Part shown: positions 47,163 to 58,586 of the stretch, one piece after another
Layout of the letters: the number at the start of each line of letters is the position of its first letter
Numbering within the stretch: position 1 is the stretch's first letter
NCBI RefSeq assembly: GCF_000471905.2
Contig: NW_006499435.1
Coordinates: forward strand, 745,064-809,063
Source: Amborella trichopoda
Lineage: Eukaryota; Streptophyta; Magnoliopsida; Amborellales; Amborellaceae
Length of the DNA stretch: 64,000 nucleotides
Reading direction: 5' to 3'
Position numbers and translations under genes: made by a program
Notes under the pieces: generated by a model
What the model saw: the letters and a program-made list of their open reading frames with translations, nothing else
Databases searched by the model: none
Told to the model about the DNA's origin: nothing

Positions 47163-47325
47163 CTGGTCTCCTTGTTTCTTGTCGAGGCCTCCCTCGGGTT
47201 TTCTTCAGCTGATTGAGTTGATCTCTCTCTGGTTTTCTGCGGCTGAGTAATTTTACGAAAGGTGAAAACCCTAGCTAAACAGTGCAAGGGCTTTCCACGC
47301 GCGATACTGTGGAGTTTTCCCGCGA
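47163..47325 (-). other. RLF: RLF non-coding first exon (5' leader)
   Basis: Minus-strand sequence from about 30 bases after the TATA box to a good donor (GACCAG^GTAGGT at 47162). It contains CTAGGGTTTTCACC, typical of plant leaders, purine-rich AGAGAGAGATC, and no ATG. Confidence 0.6.
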
Positions 47326-47354
47326 CACGGACGGCGAGCTACGATCGAGCGTGG

Positions 47355-47361
47355 TTATATA
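47355..47361 (-). promoter_or_regulatory. RLF: RLF TATA box (TATATAA)
   Basis: TATATAA on the minus strand within CCCCATATATAACC, about 190 bases before the leader donor. GC-rich sequence follows it, unlike the surroundings. A truncated MITE starts about 25 bases upstream. Confidence 0.55.
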
Positions 47362-47384
47362 TGGGGAGCGGTTTGTAAATCGAG

Positions 47385-47655
47385 CTTATCCATAAAAATT
47401 TATAAATCTTAGAAAATTAACGGTCAAAAAGTGCATGTTAATGTATCTGGATGTTGACAATATTAATTTGATGGAATTGAAATTTATTTTACATCAAGAT
47501 TAATTTGATGGAACTGAAATTCATTTTTTTTCATGTTGATGTATCTTGATGTTGACAAGATCAATTTGATGAAATTTGAAAATCAAAACAACGTCTTCTA
47601 AAATTTTAAAGGTGCACTCTAACTAAATTGTTTAGAGCCTCTATAAACTTTTTCC
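47385..47655 (-). mobile_element. MITE family G copy 10, truncated, abutting the RLF promoter
   Basis: TTATAAATCTTAGAAAATTA, then GTATCTTGATGTTGACAAG, GATCAATTTGATG, GTCTTCTAAAATTTT and TTGTTTAGAGCC match the right two-thirds of the reference copy. An about 55-bp internal segment (ATTTGATGGAATTGAAATT) is duplicated. The left third is missing at the side facing RLF. Confidence 0.65.
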
Positions 47656-48442
47656 AACTTTTAATTATGGCAAGAATGCAATTAGGCGTTTCAAAAACCA
47701 ACTATTCTCGATCGGGATAGTAAATTCCAATAGAAGTTGAATTTGGTTATGAGATAGTATTTTTTGTTTTTTTTCTAGTTTCCCTAAAATCCAAGTAAAT
47801 ATTTTTTGTTTTTTTCTTTAAGCTCATCTAATATTTTTTTAGGTCATCTCTAATTCCCTACCATATAAACCCCTATCTCCCGTCTAGTTCCCCTAAAATC
47901 CATACAAATATTTTTTGTTTTCTTCTTTGAGCTCATCTAATAATTTTAAGTCCCCTCTACTTCCCCACCATACAAACCCTAGCTTGATAGTTATTTTATT
48001 TCTATTTTTTAATACTTTTTTTGGATCATGAATTAGACCAATCCAAATCTGATCCTAGATCACTATTCTAATGACTTGACACGGATATGTGGATGAACGA
48101 TTTGCCCCACCAATCAAGGTTTCAAAACATGAAAAATATCTTTTCATTTCCATGCTATATAAGAAGCAATGTTTCCATCATAATTAAAAATACTAATAAT
48201 GCTAAATAAGGGCTTGTGTGGTCAAACCAGTTCTAGTCAGCCCAATGAAGCGGCCGTTGTAGACCGGTTTGAGCACATGCTATAAAAAAGATATTTAAAA
48301 AATCATTAATTTTTTAAAAATAAAAATAAATTAATTTGTGTATTTTTATAAATCATCTTTTTAAAAATTACTAACACACGTGTAGTAAAAAACCCTAGGG
48401 TAGCAAGTAAATTCGAATTCTTTATACATATACAATTGACAA
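47656..48442. other. intergenic stretch, nothing coding
   Basis: A CCAAGTAAATATTTTTTGTT unit is partly repeated at 47790-47930 (shared AGCTCATCTAAT). A small family H-like piece lies at about 48215-48330. Confidence 0.5.
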
Positions 48443-48452
48443 TTTTGTATAA
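48443..48452. repeat. target-site duplication, left (TTTTGTATAA)
   Basis: Identical to 49289-49298. Confidence 0.8.
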
Positions 48453-49288
48453 GAGAAAATTACATACATATCCGTTATAGTTTCTATTAGGGCTCTACCA
48501 AATAGTTTCTGTTATTATCTCTGTGTCCATTTTTATATGTCAAAACAAAAAAAAGTTAAAAAAGACGACTTTATCCTTTTTCGATTGTTGAACAACCGAA
48601 TTTAGAGCATTTTTGGTGATTCAATAACCGAAAATATTGTTCAAGAACCTGAAAATTTAAAATTTTCAGTTGTTGAATAACACAAAATTTTAAAATTTCG
48701 GTTATTCAGGAATCCAAAAATGTTTTCTCTCTCTTGTGACATATTTTCTCTACCTTTCTGAAGTCATAGTTATCCGATAAAATCAAAGGGGAATAACAAG
48801 TTTGAGCCCTTAAATTTAGGAGAAATCTTAAGGATTGTGAGATTAGAGTATTAGGAGAAATCTTGTGGCATATTCTCTCTCTACTTCTTTGAAGTCATGC
48901 TTATCTGATAAAATCAAGGGTAAACATCTTGTTTCAGCCTCTAAATTTAGGGATTATGAACGTACCTAAAATAAAAAGGGCACTTTATCCATGTAATTCA
49001 GAGAGAGAGAGAGAGGGGCAAAGAGAGGATACGAAGACCCACAAGAGAGACACAAATTTTCGTAATTGAAGAATACGAAAATTATTCAAAAACCCAAATT
49101 GGCCCTAGTTTTTTTGTTGTTATTGGAAATACTTTAAATTCGGTTGTTCAACAACCGAAAAAGGGTAAAGTCCATCTTTTTAAAAAATTTCGTTTTGACA
49201 CGAAAAAAACGGATACCGTGGTAATAACCGAAACTATTTGATAGAGCCGTAATAACGGAAACTATAACGGATATGTATGTAACTTTCC
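48453..49288. mobile_element. Mutator-like MITE, 836 bp, with about 150-bp terminal inverted repeats
   Basis: The left arm (AAAATTACATACATATCCG, TTATAGTTTC, GGGCTCTACCAAATAGTTTC, then TTTTTCGATTGTTGAACAACC) is mirrored at the right end by the same series in reverse, with scattered mismatches, over about 150 bp. Perfect 10-bp direct repeats flank it. A 9-10-bp duplication and long arms are the signature of Mutator-like elements. The inside has two diverged copies of an about 90-bp unit (CTTGTGACATATT... and CTTGTGGCATATT...) and no transposase. Confidence 0.82.
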
Positions 49289-49298
49289 TTTTGTATAA
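49289..49298. repeat. target-site duplication, right (TTTTGTATAA)
   Basis: Identical to 48443-48452. Confidence 0.8.
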
Positions 49299-49920
49299 TT
49301 ATACATGTGTACATCATTCTTGCAATACAATTAAAAAACTTATGCTAACTTTTCTTTTTTAATAAAAAACCCAACAAATAATGCTTGATTGAAAATGAAT
49401 ATGCCAAACTGAAATAAATGAGAATAATGTTTTCAGATCTGCTAGCCAAGTTGGAAAGGTCCAAAAAGTTGTAATGTTGTGTTTTGCTGATACAAAAGCC
49501 AAACATGTGTACATATGAGATGGAGGCAGTGTTACATATATACTGCCAATGACACGTGTATCGGTCTATAGTACTCCATGTGAAATTTTTACAATTTGAA
49601 ATTAGGAAAATGACTTTATGAGACTCTTACACACCTATGTGTGTATAACCTCAAAGGATCACCATTAAATTTGGCATAGATATCTAGAAAAATCAAGTCC
49701 CACACCTATGTGATAACTTTTTAAAAAAATTTGTGCCAAATTTAATAGTGATCATTTAAAGTACTACACATGGGTGTGCGAGAGTCTCATAAGATCATTA
49801 CTCTTGAAAATAAGATTGTAAAAAAATATTTAGACATTTCTTTACGCAAATTTGCTATTCTCATAATGATGAAGCACAATGTCCTTATAAATTAGATTGG
49901 GAATCAAACATCAAGGGGCG
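49299..49920. other. intergenic stretch, nothing recognised
   Basis: A short inverted pair (ATGAGACTCTTACACACC at 49617 and reversed at about 49776) suggests a small foldback piece at about 49610-49800; otherwise empty. Confidence 0.45.
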
Positions 49921-49935
49921 AGTTATGCTAACATT

Positions 49936-50101
49936 GGGAAAGCGGAGGGGGGTTGTGGTGGTAGCACCCTCACACCCTAGTGTGGTTTTTATTACCACTG
50001 ACACCACCCAACTAACATTTTCAAAAAACTAACTCCTAAACTATTTGAAAAAACGGCTAGGGCCTGTCATCCCCACTCAATTACCCAAAAGAAGAAAAAA
50101 A
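49936..50101 (+). mobile_element. SINE, family S reference copy, 166 bp
   Basis: It starts GGGAAAGCGGAGGGGGG, continues TTGTGGTGGTAGCACC, and ends CCACTCAATTACCCAAAA with an A-rich tail. Flanked by AGTTATGCTAACATT (49921-49935) and AGTTATGCCAACATT (50102-50116), a 14-of-15 target duplication. No protein-coding content. Confidence 0.75.
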
Positions 50102-50116
50102 AGTTATGCCAACATT

Positions 50117-50955
50117 CATTTTATTTTTCATTATTAAAAGGGAGATTAATGTAAAATTACTTTGGAATTGAAAAATAATCTTCATTTATTCATATGTTCC
50201 CTTGTTTTATTAATTTTTTATTATTTCTCAAATTTAAGATCCGAAACTTTAAGTACCTAACCATATTTGAATTTCCCTTTTTTTTTGAAGAACTTTGTCC
50301 AACACTTGGGGTCATTATTGCCCATTTTTGTTGTTTGGATACAAAGGACTAAAAAATTATTTTTTATTTTAAAACCCAAAATAAATAAATTTTTATCCAT
50401 GCCCCCTTTCTTTAAAACATGGTTTTCCTTCCACATTTCCGCACAAATAGCCGAAAGAAAACAGCTAATTTGTGTATTATGCTATACATTTACTCCATCG
50501 GGGAAAACACCAATTTGGGAGATTTTTTATGATTTGAAGTTTCATTATCTATCTTATTATAACTAGATGATTATTTTTAAAAAACAAAATTAGGCATATA
50601 AAGAGATTTGAAAAATTGTTTACTTTAAGGTTGTTTGCCTGATTCTAGAGATTACATCGGACTCTAGAGATCACATCCTCAAAAATTGAGATAAAAAAAA
50701 AAAAATCGTTAAAGTAAATTTTTCCCAAGACACTCATAGTAGTATACTCGCACAAGAAATCTTTTAACAACAAAAATTAAACCCAGTCTAGTGAGGGTTA
50801 GTGCGCGAATAAAACAACACCCCCATAGAAACCCAACACCCAAGGTCCATTATCCACCCTCTCTCTATATATGAAAAGGTCTATTTTGTGGTAAATACTT
50901 TTTCCTCATATATATAACTGAAAAATATAGAGAGAAAGAGAAATATCATTTTCAA
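50117..50955. other. intergenic stretch, nothing coding
   Basis: About 50640-50765 is a weak family B relative. The open frame at 50267-50566 has no resemblance to a known family. Confidence 0.5.
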
Positions 50956-50957
50956 AG

Positions 50958-51192
50958 GGAAAAAGTTTAGGTAGGACATGAACTTTACATTTGACCCAAA
51001 AAAAGCCGAACACACTTCAAAAATTTACTCCAAGTGATCATTTCGGCCTCAAGATGTATGAATATGAAAAAACATATTTTAAGTCCTCAAAGTAATGCAT
51101 GTTATAAAACATTATGCGGACCATCTATTTTGAAGATTTTCTAGTGCTTACAGATTTACTAGATTTGCACCATGTGCAAAACTACAAATTTT
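50958..51192 (+). mobile_element. MITE family G copy 11, partial
   Basis: AAAAAGTTTAGGTAGGACAT, GTGATCATTTCGGCCTCAAG and TACAGATTTACTAGATT follow family order, then it is cut off and joins family F sequence. Confidence 0.55.
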
Positions 51193-51274
51193 ATAATTGG
51201 ACCTGGTTTCTATGTAGCCAAGTCCGCATATATAGAAATGCAGGCTTATTAATCAATTGATTTTAGATGGATTT

Positions 51275-52780
51275 TGCACGTAATTTTTAAGGACTTGTAA
51301 TCGCTAGCATGGAGATCATGAATATAAAAAAAAAAGAGTAAATTTTAAAAACTAAAATAATAATTCTAGTAAGAAAATATTTAGACTGTTAGGTTCCACT
51401 GTTTCTCGATGAAATGTCTACTTGCATCCATCTTTAAGATGGATGCTTTGCAGTTTTGGACCACATATGTAGTCATGCGGTCCAACCCTCATGAAAAAAT
51501 TTTCCCTTTATAAATAGGATGGAAATAGATTTCTCGAAAACATGGTCCACTTGCCGTCAACCCCACAATGAGAAGGAAAAAATAAAATAAAAAAATGAAG
51601 GGTTTCCACTCATGATGAGAAATATATTATTATAATGCATCAAAACTTTTGAAGTATCTCCCTCTTAAAGAAAACTAGCATTATCCTCTATAATGAGATG
51701 CTAAAGTGCTGTACACAAAATGTATTCAACTAGCTCCTCCTACTCTTTGAGCAGTAGTAGGAATGGAGAGTTAGGATACAATAGGTTTAGGAAACACACA
51801 AGGCGAAATGAATTCATACATAATGCTAGCCAGTGCTCGAAAAATCGAAATGGCCTTGGAAATCGGCCTAAGCTGATTCTAAGTAACCGGTAAGCCGGCC
51901 AGTTCTACCAGCCTAATCGGGAAGGTCCTGGCCGGTCAAAAAGTAATAAAAAATATAAAAAAATACAAAACAATATGAAAAAATATTTAAAACATAATTA
52001 AACGCAGCACATCCAAATGAAGTTAGAAATTAGTGAAAATAAGGGATTTCAAAACATTGAGTTCTGCTCAAGGGGTATTTTTGAATTTTTTTGAAAAGAT
52101 GGGAAAAATGTATAAATAAGCATTCATGGCCAAAATAGTTTCCAATATTTGCCACAATGATAATAACGCAATACAAACAAATCTCTTATTTTTTAGGATT
52201 TTATAAGAATTTTTCTAAAAAAAATTAAATACTAGACCAGACCACCAAAACTGGCCAAAACCACATTGGCTAGAGACCGGTTCCAGTTTGACCGTCCGGC
52301 TCCAAGTTGAACTGCCACATTTGCAAACACTGATGCTAACTTCAATTTTATTTATGCGGAAAAGACAAAACTTTTAATTTACTCTAGCAATTATCAACAT
52401 CACATGAATTATTTCATCAAGAATTTACATTTGCTGCATAATGCGCTTGACATTGAAATAAGTCTCAAGAGTTGCAATGCAAAAACCTATCATCAAAATC
52501 CCCATCACTATAACTTTCTCAACTTTGCAACTCTTTGTGCCTTCAAAGATCTTCAGATAGCAAATGCATAATAGAATTAGAGCAATGGTGCTGCCAAGAA
52601 ATGATTTGATAAATGCCATCATGGACCAAAAAACTGGAAATATTAGAGCAACTATGATTGTGATAGCCACCATCATCGTCCTTAATGATAGACTCACCAC
52701 ACTTCTTGCAAAGAGGAAATAACTCTTCGATGGCAGCTACAACAGAAGCCATGACTTGTGCATATTTTGATAATCGAGGT
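51275..52780. repeat. segmental duplication, copy A
   Basis: Family F repeat, spacer, MITE H and the 3' end of an AVT1-like gene run in the same order and orientation as 59729-63125, once the copia element in the latter is removed. By eye the similarity is continuous with small indels. Confidence 0.8.
51831..52332. mobile_element. hAT-type MITE family H, 502 bp, with target duplication
   Basis: It runs from CAGTGCTCGAAAAATC to TTTGCAAACACTG (imperfect inverted ends), flanked by ATGCTAGC (51823-51830) and ATGCTAAC (52333-52340). The interior has ACCGGT/GGCCGG strings around an AT-rich core. Confidence 0.72.
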
Positions 52781-52940
52781 ATAACAACAACATAAATTAT
52801 AATCTTAGAGCTAAAATTTTTAACAGGGAGATTTAGAATAATTTGCGATTTTATTTGGTCCCCAAACATGAGGTAACTGAGTATCGACATCGTTGCATAT
52901 GGTTTCGAACACAAAACCTCATTGTGGTGACCATGAGAGC
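52425..52940 (-). pseudogene. AVT1-like amino acid transporter, copy A, last exon (broken)
   Basis: The minus strand encodes YATMSILSYLMFGDQ, then NLPVKNFSSKI, SKYAQVMASVVAAIEELFP, then after a one-base frame change RTMMVAITIIVALIFP, STIALILLCICYLKIFEG and a C-terminal membrane segment ending at a TAA (52425-52427). These are the last transmembrane helices of the plant vacuolar amino acid transporter AVT1 type (AAAP family). The frame change near 52705-52720 prevents a full product. The two earlier exon blocks are at 58587-58923 and 58967-59263. Confidence 0.8.
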
Positions 52941-53228
52941 CCACTATTGAAATGGGGTTCAGGAGAAACAACAAAGTCTTGTAAATCTTTCTTCAACAGG
53001 AATTATACATCACAATAGATGCCCGAGATAAGCCATTTTTCTGCATGAGTGGACTCTGACAAACTTAAGCAGAAGAATTGTTCATGTCGACCATCTATTC
53101 TTGAGTATGGATGATGATAGAGACAACATGTATCATACATAACAATCTAATAGTATATGATATGCTCATAATGGTATGCTTTTCCATTTCAACTTGGTTT
53201 CTAAGTTACCTCAACCCCCTCTCATTGC

Positions 53229-53518
53229 TAGGGGTGGAAGTGGGTGGGGTGGTCTGGGCCGGAACAATCTATACCTAGGCCAGTAAGTTTAGTGGACTGC
53301 CAAGGCCCAAGCTTAAAATCTAAGCATGGTGTTTGGGCTGGGCTGGCCTAAGAAAGGGGTCTTGGCTCGCCCAGCCCAATTCGTCACTACCATTTCTTTA
53401 CTTTTCCTTATGAAATAAAAAATAAATAAATAATACCCATCAACAGGCCTTGCTTGGCTTTAGAACAGGGCTCAGGTGATCTATGGCCCGGCCCAAACTC
53501 GGGTTGTTGCCACCCTCA
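53229..53518. mobile_element. hAT-type MITE (GGCCC-rich), 290 bp, in AVT1 intron
   Basis: The left end TAGGGGTGGAAGTGGG and the reverse-complemented right end TGAGGGTGGCAACAACC are inverted. The interior is GGGCTGGGCTGGCC-rich like 3327-3622. No matching 8-bp flanks. Confidence 0.5.
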
Positions 53519-53566
53519 TATTCAAGGTTTTGATACTTGATTTCAAGAGAAAAACCATATACATAA

Positions 53567-54015
53567 TGTTGAGGATTGATGTCTAGTATTCCGAGGAAAT
53601 AGATTTGCCAAGGTGGAGTCAAAAGGACGACTCCGGATGGCCGTTAAATAGCCGATATATATATTTGGGATTCGATATATCTGGGATGGAAAATTTTGGA
53701 TATCCATGCATGGGATTCGATATATATGGGATTCGATATATATCTGTACATGGGGTATTTCGATAATTTGTACTATCTATATGGGACTCGATACTTGTTG
53801 CGATGGGGTTTTTTTTAGGTTAAGGAAAAAACGCAGATACTTTGTAATCAGAGAGAACAGAGACGCGTGAGGAAGAGAGTTATTGTAAAAATTTTCTCCA
53901 TTGCCATTAAAGAAGCTCTCATCTCCCGTAGACGTAGGCATGTTGCCGAACCTCTCTTTTTTTGTGTTTGTTTCTTCATTCCTGTTTTCGTGGATTGCTT
54001 TTAGGGTTTTTAGCA
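53567..54015 (+). repeat. 5' LTR of copia element 1
   Basis: It begins TGTTGAGGATTGATGTC and ends TTTTTAGCA. It aligns throughout with 58119-58581, with many differences. It contains several GATTCGATATATAT units and a GAAGCTCTCATCTC block near the end. Confidence 0.75.
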
Positions 54016-57000
54016 AAATTGATATCAGAACCTACCAGGTTATTTCGCTTTCTGGGATTTGCTACCATGATGACAAGAAAGCACTCAAGCGTCAAGTATG
54101 ACATTGAGAGGTTTAATGGAAAGAACAACTTCACTATTTTGTGATGAAGGATGAATGATCTTCTTATACAACAAGGTCTTGCTAATGCTTACCTAAGGAA
54201 ATCGAAGAAACTAGCAAAGATAGACGATGAAGAGTGACAAGAGATTGAGGAAAATGCGGTAAGCCCGATTCGTCTGAATCTATCAGATGATGATTTGCGT
54301 TATGTGGTGGACCACGAAACTGCTTCGGAGGTTTGGATAAAACTCGATAGTATCTACATGACGAAATCTCTGACGAACAAGTTGTTCTTGAAGAAGCAGT
54401 TATATTCTCTTTAGATGGAAGAAGGCACATAACGCTTAAACATCTCCGCGAGTTCAACCAGATCATAAGCACGTTAGCAAGCCTTGAGGTCAAAATCGAT
54501 GATGAAGACAATGCCCTACTTCTGTTGGTTTCGCATCTAGGATCATATGATCTCCTTGTTACGACTCCACTGTACAGGAAGGAGACTCTTGAGACGGACG
54601 AAGTCACTGCTACTCTTTTGTCAAACGAGACAAGGAAGAAAACTAGCAATATTAAATCTTAAGGAGAAGGTTTCTTTGGAAAATACAAAGAGAATCATGG
54701 AAGGGCCATATCAAATCAAAAGAGGTCTGGAAGCAGAAGTCAGTCAAAATGAAAGAGGAAGGGCAAGTTTACTTGCTATTATTGTAAAAGGGAATATCAC
54801 ATGGAGAGAGACTGCCCGAAAAGAAAGGATGGTATAAAGATGATAGAAACAGAAAAGCATCTGATGAAGCTAGCGTGGCTGATAGTTCTGCCAGAGATGA
54901 TGAAAATCTTCTCTCTATATCTTCAGGTAAGAATCAATTTACTGATTCTTAGATTTTTTATTCTGATTGTTCTTTTCATACTTGCCAAAATAGAAACTAG
55001 TTCGAAACCAACAAATCATATAGTGGTGAGTCTGTTTTAACGGGAAATGATGTGGTATGCAATATCATTAGAATATGAACTATTAAAATCCAGATGTTTG
55101 ATGTGATTGTACGAATCTTATCAGATGTAAGGCATGTCCCACAATTACAAAAAAAACTTAATATCATTGGGGGCCCTTGACTCGAATGGTTGCAAGTATA
55201 CAGCAACAGGTGGAGTCCTCAAGGTTAGTAATGGATCTATGGTTGTCATGAAAGGTCAGATGGCTAGGAACTTATACAGGTTGATAGGGAATACAGCTAC
55301 AGGTGGAGCTTCTGTAACTACAGATGTAGAGTCTAGCACAGATGACACAAAATTGTAGCATATGCATTTAGGGCATATGAGTAAACGAGGTATGATGAAA
55401 CTTTATAAAAAGAAATTGTTGAAGGATGTCAGAGCCTGTAAACTGGATTTCTGTAAGTACTATGTTTTCGACAAACAATGCAATATTAGATTTAAAACTG
55501 CAGTTCATACGAGCAAGGATATACTAGACTATGTGCACACTGATGTATGGGGGCTTTTACTAATCAAATCCAAGGGTGTGGCAGAATACTTCATTACCTT
55601 CATTGACAATTACTCAAGAAAGATCTAGGTCTACTTCATAAAACACAAAAGTGAAGCATTCACGAAGTTTAAACAATGGAAAGCAGAGGTAGAAGTGAAG
55701 ACAAGAAAGAAACTGAAATGTTTGAGATCAGATAATGGAGGGAAGTACAAGTTTAGAGAATTTCAAGAATTTTGTAAAGAAGAGGGGATTGTACGTCACT
55801 TTACCACACCAGAAACTCTTCAACAAAATGGTGTGGCTAAGAGGATGAACATGACTCTTTTGGAAAGAGCTCGCAGTATGAGATTGAATGTAGATTTGAA
55901 GAAAATTTTCTAGGCAAAAGCAGTTAACATGGCATGTTTTATCGTTAACAGGTCACTATCTACATCGATTGATTTCAAAATTCTAGAGGAGATATGGACA
56001 GGAAAGCTGATAGATTAGTTTATGCTGAGGATTTTCGGATGTCCAGCCTATGTCCACGTGCCGAGTGGGCAACGTTCCGAATTAGACTTTAAGTCCAATC
56101 AGTGCATCTTTCTCGGTTTTGAGAAGGGAGTGAAGGGATTCAAGCTTTGGGATCCTACTTCACATAAGGTTGTGCTTAGAAGGGATGTTATGTTTGATGA
56201 ATCTTACATGGTTAAGTCAATCAACATATAAGATGACAGAGTGCAAGTAGATGAAAGTGATGGAAAAAGATCGACAGTCCAGGTGGAGCTAGAAGAATCT
56301 GAAATATCAGAAAAGAAAGAATCATCCAGCTGCATACGAGAACAGCGGCAACCACATGGTGAACCCTACAATCTGGCAAAATGCAGAAAAAAACGTGTTC
56401 ACAAAGCCCCCTGTGATATACGGCTTTGAGGACATGGTAGCTTTTGCTCTAACAATTGGTACTAGGGAAATCAACTCTTTCGAAAATGCTTTAAGTGATG
56501 CACAAAATGATAAATGGATGACACTCATGATGGAGGAGATGGAGTCTATGAAAAAGAACAACATTTGGGAGCTTGTCAAGAGGCTCAAGAGAAGGAAAGT
56601 GATTGGATGCAAATGGATCTTTCGAAAGAAAGATGCAGCTACATAAAAGGAATGTGAGAGATTCAAGGCTAGGCTCATAGTAAAAGGCTACGCTCAGAAA
56701 GAGGGGTTGGACTACAATGAAATATTATATATCCGGTTGTCAAGTACACTTCAATAAGGTTATTACTTGCTTTAGTAGCCATATTTGATTTGGAGCTAGA
56801 AGAGCTTGATGTGAAGAGGACGTTTCTTCATGGTGATCTGGAGGAACAAATCTTTATAGAGCAACCTGAAGACTTCAAAGTGCATGGAAAGGAAGATCAA
56901 GTTTGCTTGCTCAAGGTATCGCTTTATGGTCTTAAGCAATCTCCCAGGCAATGGTACAAGCGCTTCGACTCTTACATGGTACGAATTAGCTATTCAAGAA

Positions 57001-58118
57001 CTGCGTATGATTATTGTCTTTATTTTAAAGTTCTTGGTGATAATTCCCTTATTCTTTTGATGCTTTATGTTGATGACATGCTCATCACTGCCAAGAATGT
57101 ATATGACATAACATCTCTCAAGTCTATATTAAGTTCTGAGTTTGATATGAATGTTCTAAGGGCTGCTAATACGATCCTTGGTATGAAGATTCATAGAGAT
57201 AAAAGTGCAGGTAAACTCTAGGTAACTCAGAAAATATATGTTGAAAAGGTGCTGGAGCGTTTCAATATGGAAAAGACCAAGACAGTTAACACTCTATTGA
57301 CGAGTCAGTTCAAGTTATCTGAATGTTAGTGTCCCACTACGGATGAGGAGATAAAACAGATGTCTCTGGTGCCCTATGTTAGCACAGTCAGAAGCCTCAT
57401 GTATGTTATGGTTTGTAGCAGGCCAGATTTATCTCATGTTATCAGTGTTGTTAGTCGATACATGAGTAATCGTGATTGAGAGCATTGGAATGCAATCAAG
57501 TAGATTTTCATAGAAATTATGTTCAGCAGGAAGAGAAGCTCTACGGAACTGGTGTCCATTCTAAGTATGCGGGTGATTTAGACAAGCGAAGGTCTACTAC
57601 AGGGTATGTATTCACACAGCAGGTGAACCTAATTCATGGAAGCCAATGCTTCAAACCACGATTGTCTTGTCTATGACAGAGGTAGAATACATGGCAGCAG
57701 TTGAGGCTGCAAAGGAGGCGATCTAGTCGACTGGTTTGGCTCGTGAGTTGGGGGTGGAGCAAGACGGCACTGTGCTGCATTGTGAGAGTCAGAGTGTCAT
57801 AAATCTTGCAAATAATCAAGTATTTCATACAAGGACAAAGCACATTGATGTGAGATATTACAATATCAGGGAGCTTGTGTCAAAAAGAATCAATCACCTG
57901 AAGAAAATTCATACGAATGACAACCCTACAGATATACTTACAAAGCCGATCACTATGGAGAAGTTCAAGTTTTGCTTGGACTTGCTTAATGTTACTCATT
58001 GTTGAGAGTGAATGAAGCACCCCATGGCAGGTAGGGGTACAGTCACGTACCTTTATGGAGGTACGGGGATGAAGACGTCTTCAAGGTGGCTCGATAGAAT
58101 TCAAGCCAAGGTAGAGAT

Positions 58119-58581
58119 TGTTGAGATTGATGTCTTGTATTCTGAGAAAATAGATATGCCAAGGTGGAGTCAAAATGACGACTCCAGAGGGCCGTTAAAA
58201 GCCCGATATATATTTGGGATTCAATATATCTGAGATAAATAATTTTGGATATCTATACATGAGATTCGATATATATCTGTACATGGGGAATTTCGATAAT
58301 TTGTACCATCTATCTGAGACTTGATATATATTGTTGCGATGGATTTTTTTTAGGGTTAAGGGAAAAACACAGATCTATTTGTAATTAGAGAGAACTGAGA
58401 GGCGTGAGAAAGAGAGTTATTGTAACCCTATTCTCCATTACCAGTAAAGAAGCTCTCATCTCTTGTGGACGTAGGCACGTTGTCGAACCACATATATCTT
58501 TACGTTGTGGTTGGTTGTCTCTTTCTTTTGTTTTTGCTTCTTCTTTCTTGTTTTCGTTGATTGCTTTTAGGGTTTTCTACA
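58119..58581 (+). repeat. 3' LTR of copia element 1
   Basis: It begins TGTTGAGATTGATGTC right after the polypurine tract and ends TTTTCTACA. It abuts the splice donor of an AVT1-like exon. Confidence 0.75.
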
Positions 58582-58586
58582 AATAC

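Larger units (their letters stand above)
53567..58581 (+). mobile_element. Ty1-copia retrotransposon 1, about 5.0 kb, degenerate, inserted in AVT1-like copy A
   Basis: Two LTRs bound a region with copia order. After the LTR is a decayed primer site (TTGATATCAGAACC, 54019-54032). Gag starts near 54067 and has a CCHC knuckle about 54778-54820. Next come a protease remnant about 54890-55060, the GAG-pre-integrase domain about 55250-55450, and an integrase core about 55520-55900 (HTDVWG, LRSDNGG, with Lys instead of the catalytic Glu in NGVAKR). Reverse transcriptase is at about 56500-57220 with YVDDM at about 57068, then RNase H to about 58000 (DILTKP). A purine-rich AAGCCAAGGTAGAGA precedes the 3' LTR. 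Integrase before reverse transcriptase marks copia. Many stops and frameshifts mean no open polyprotein; it is a dead copy. Orientation is opposite to the host gene. Confidence 0.88.
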
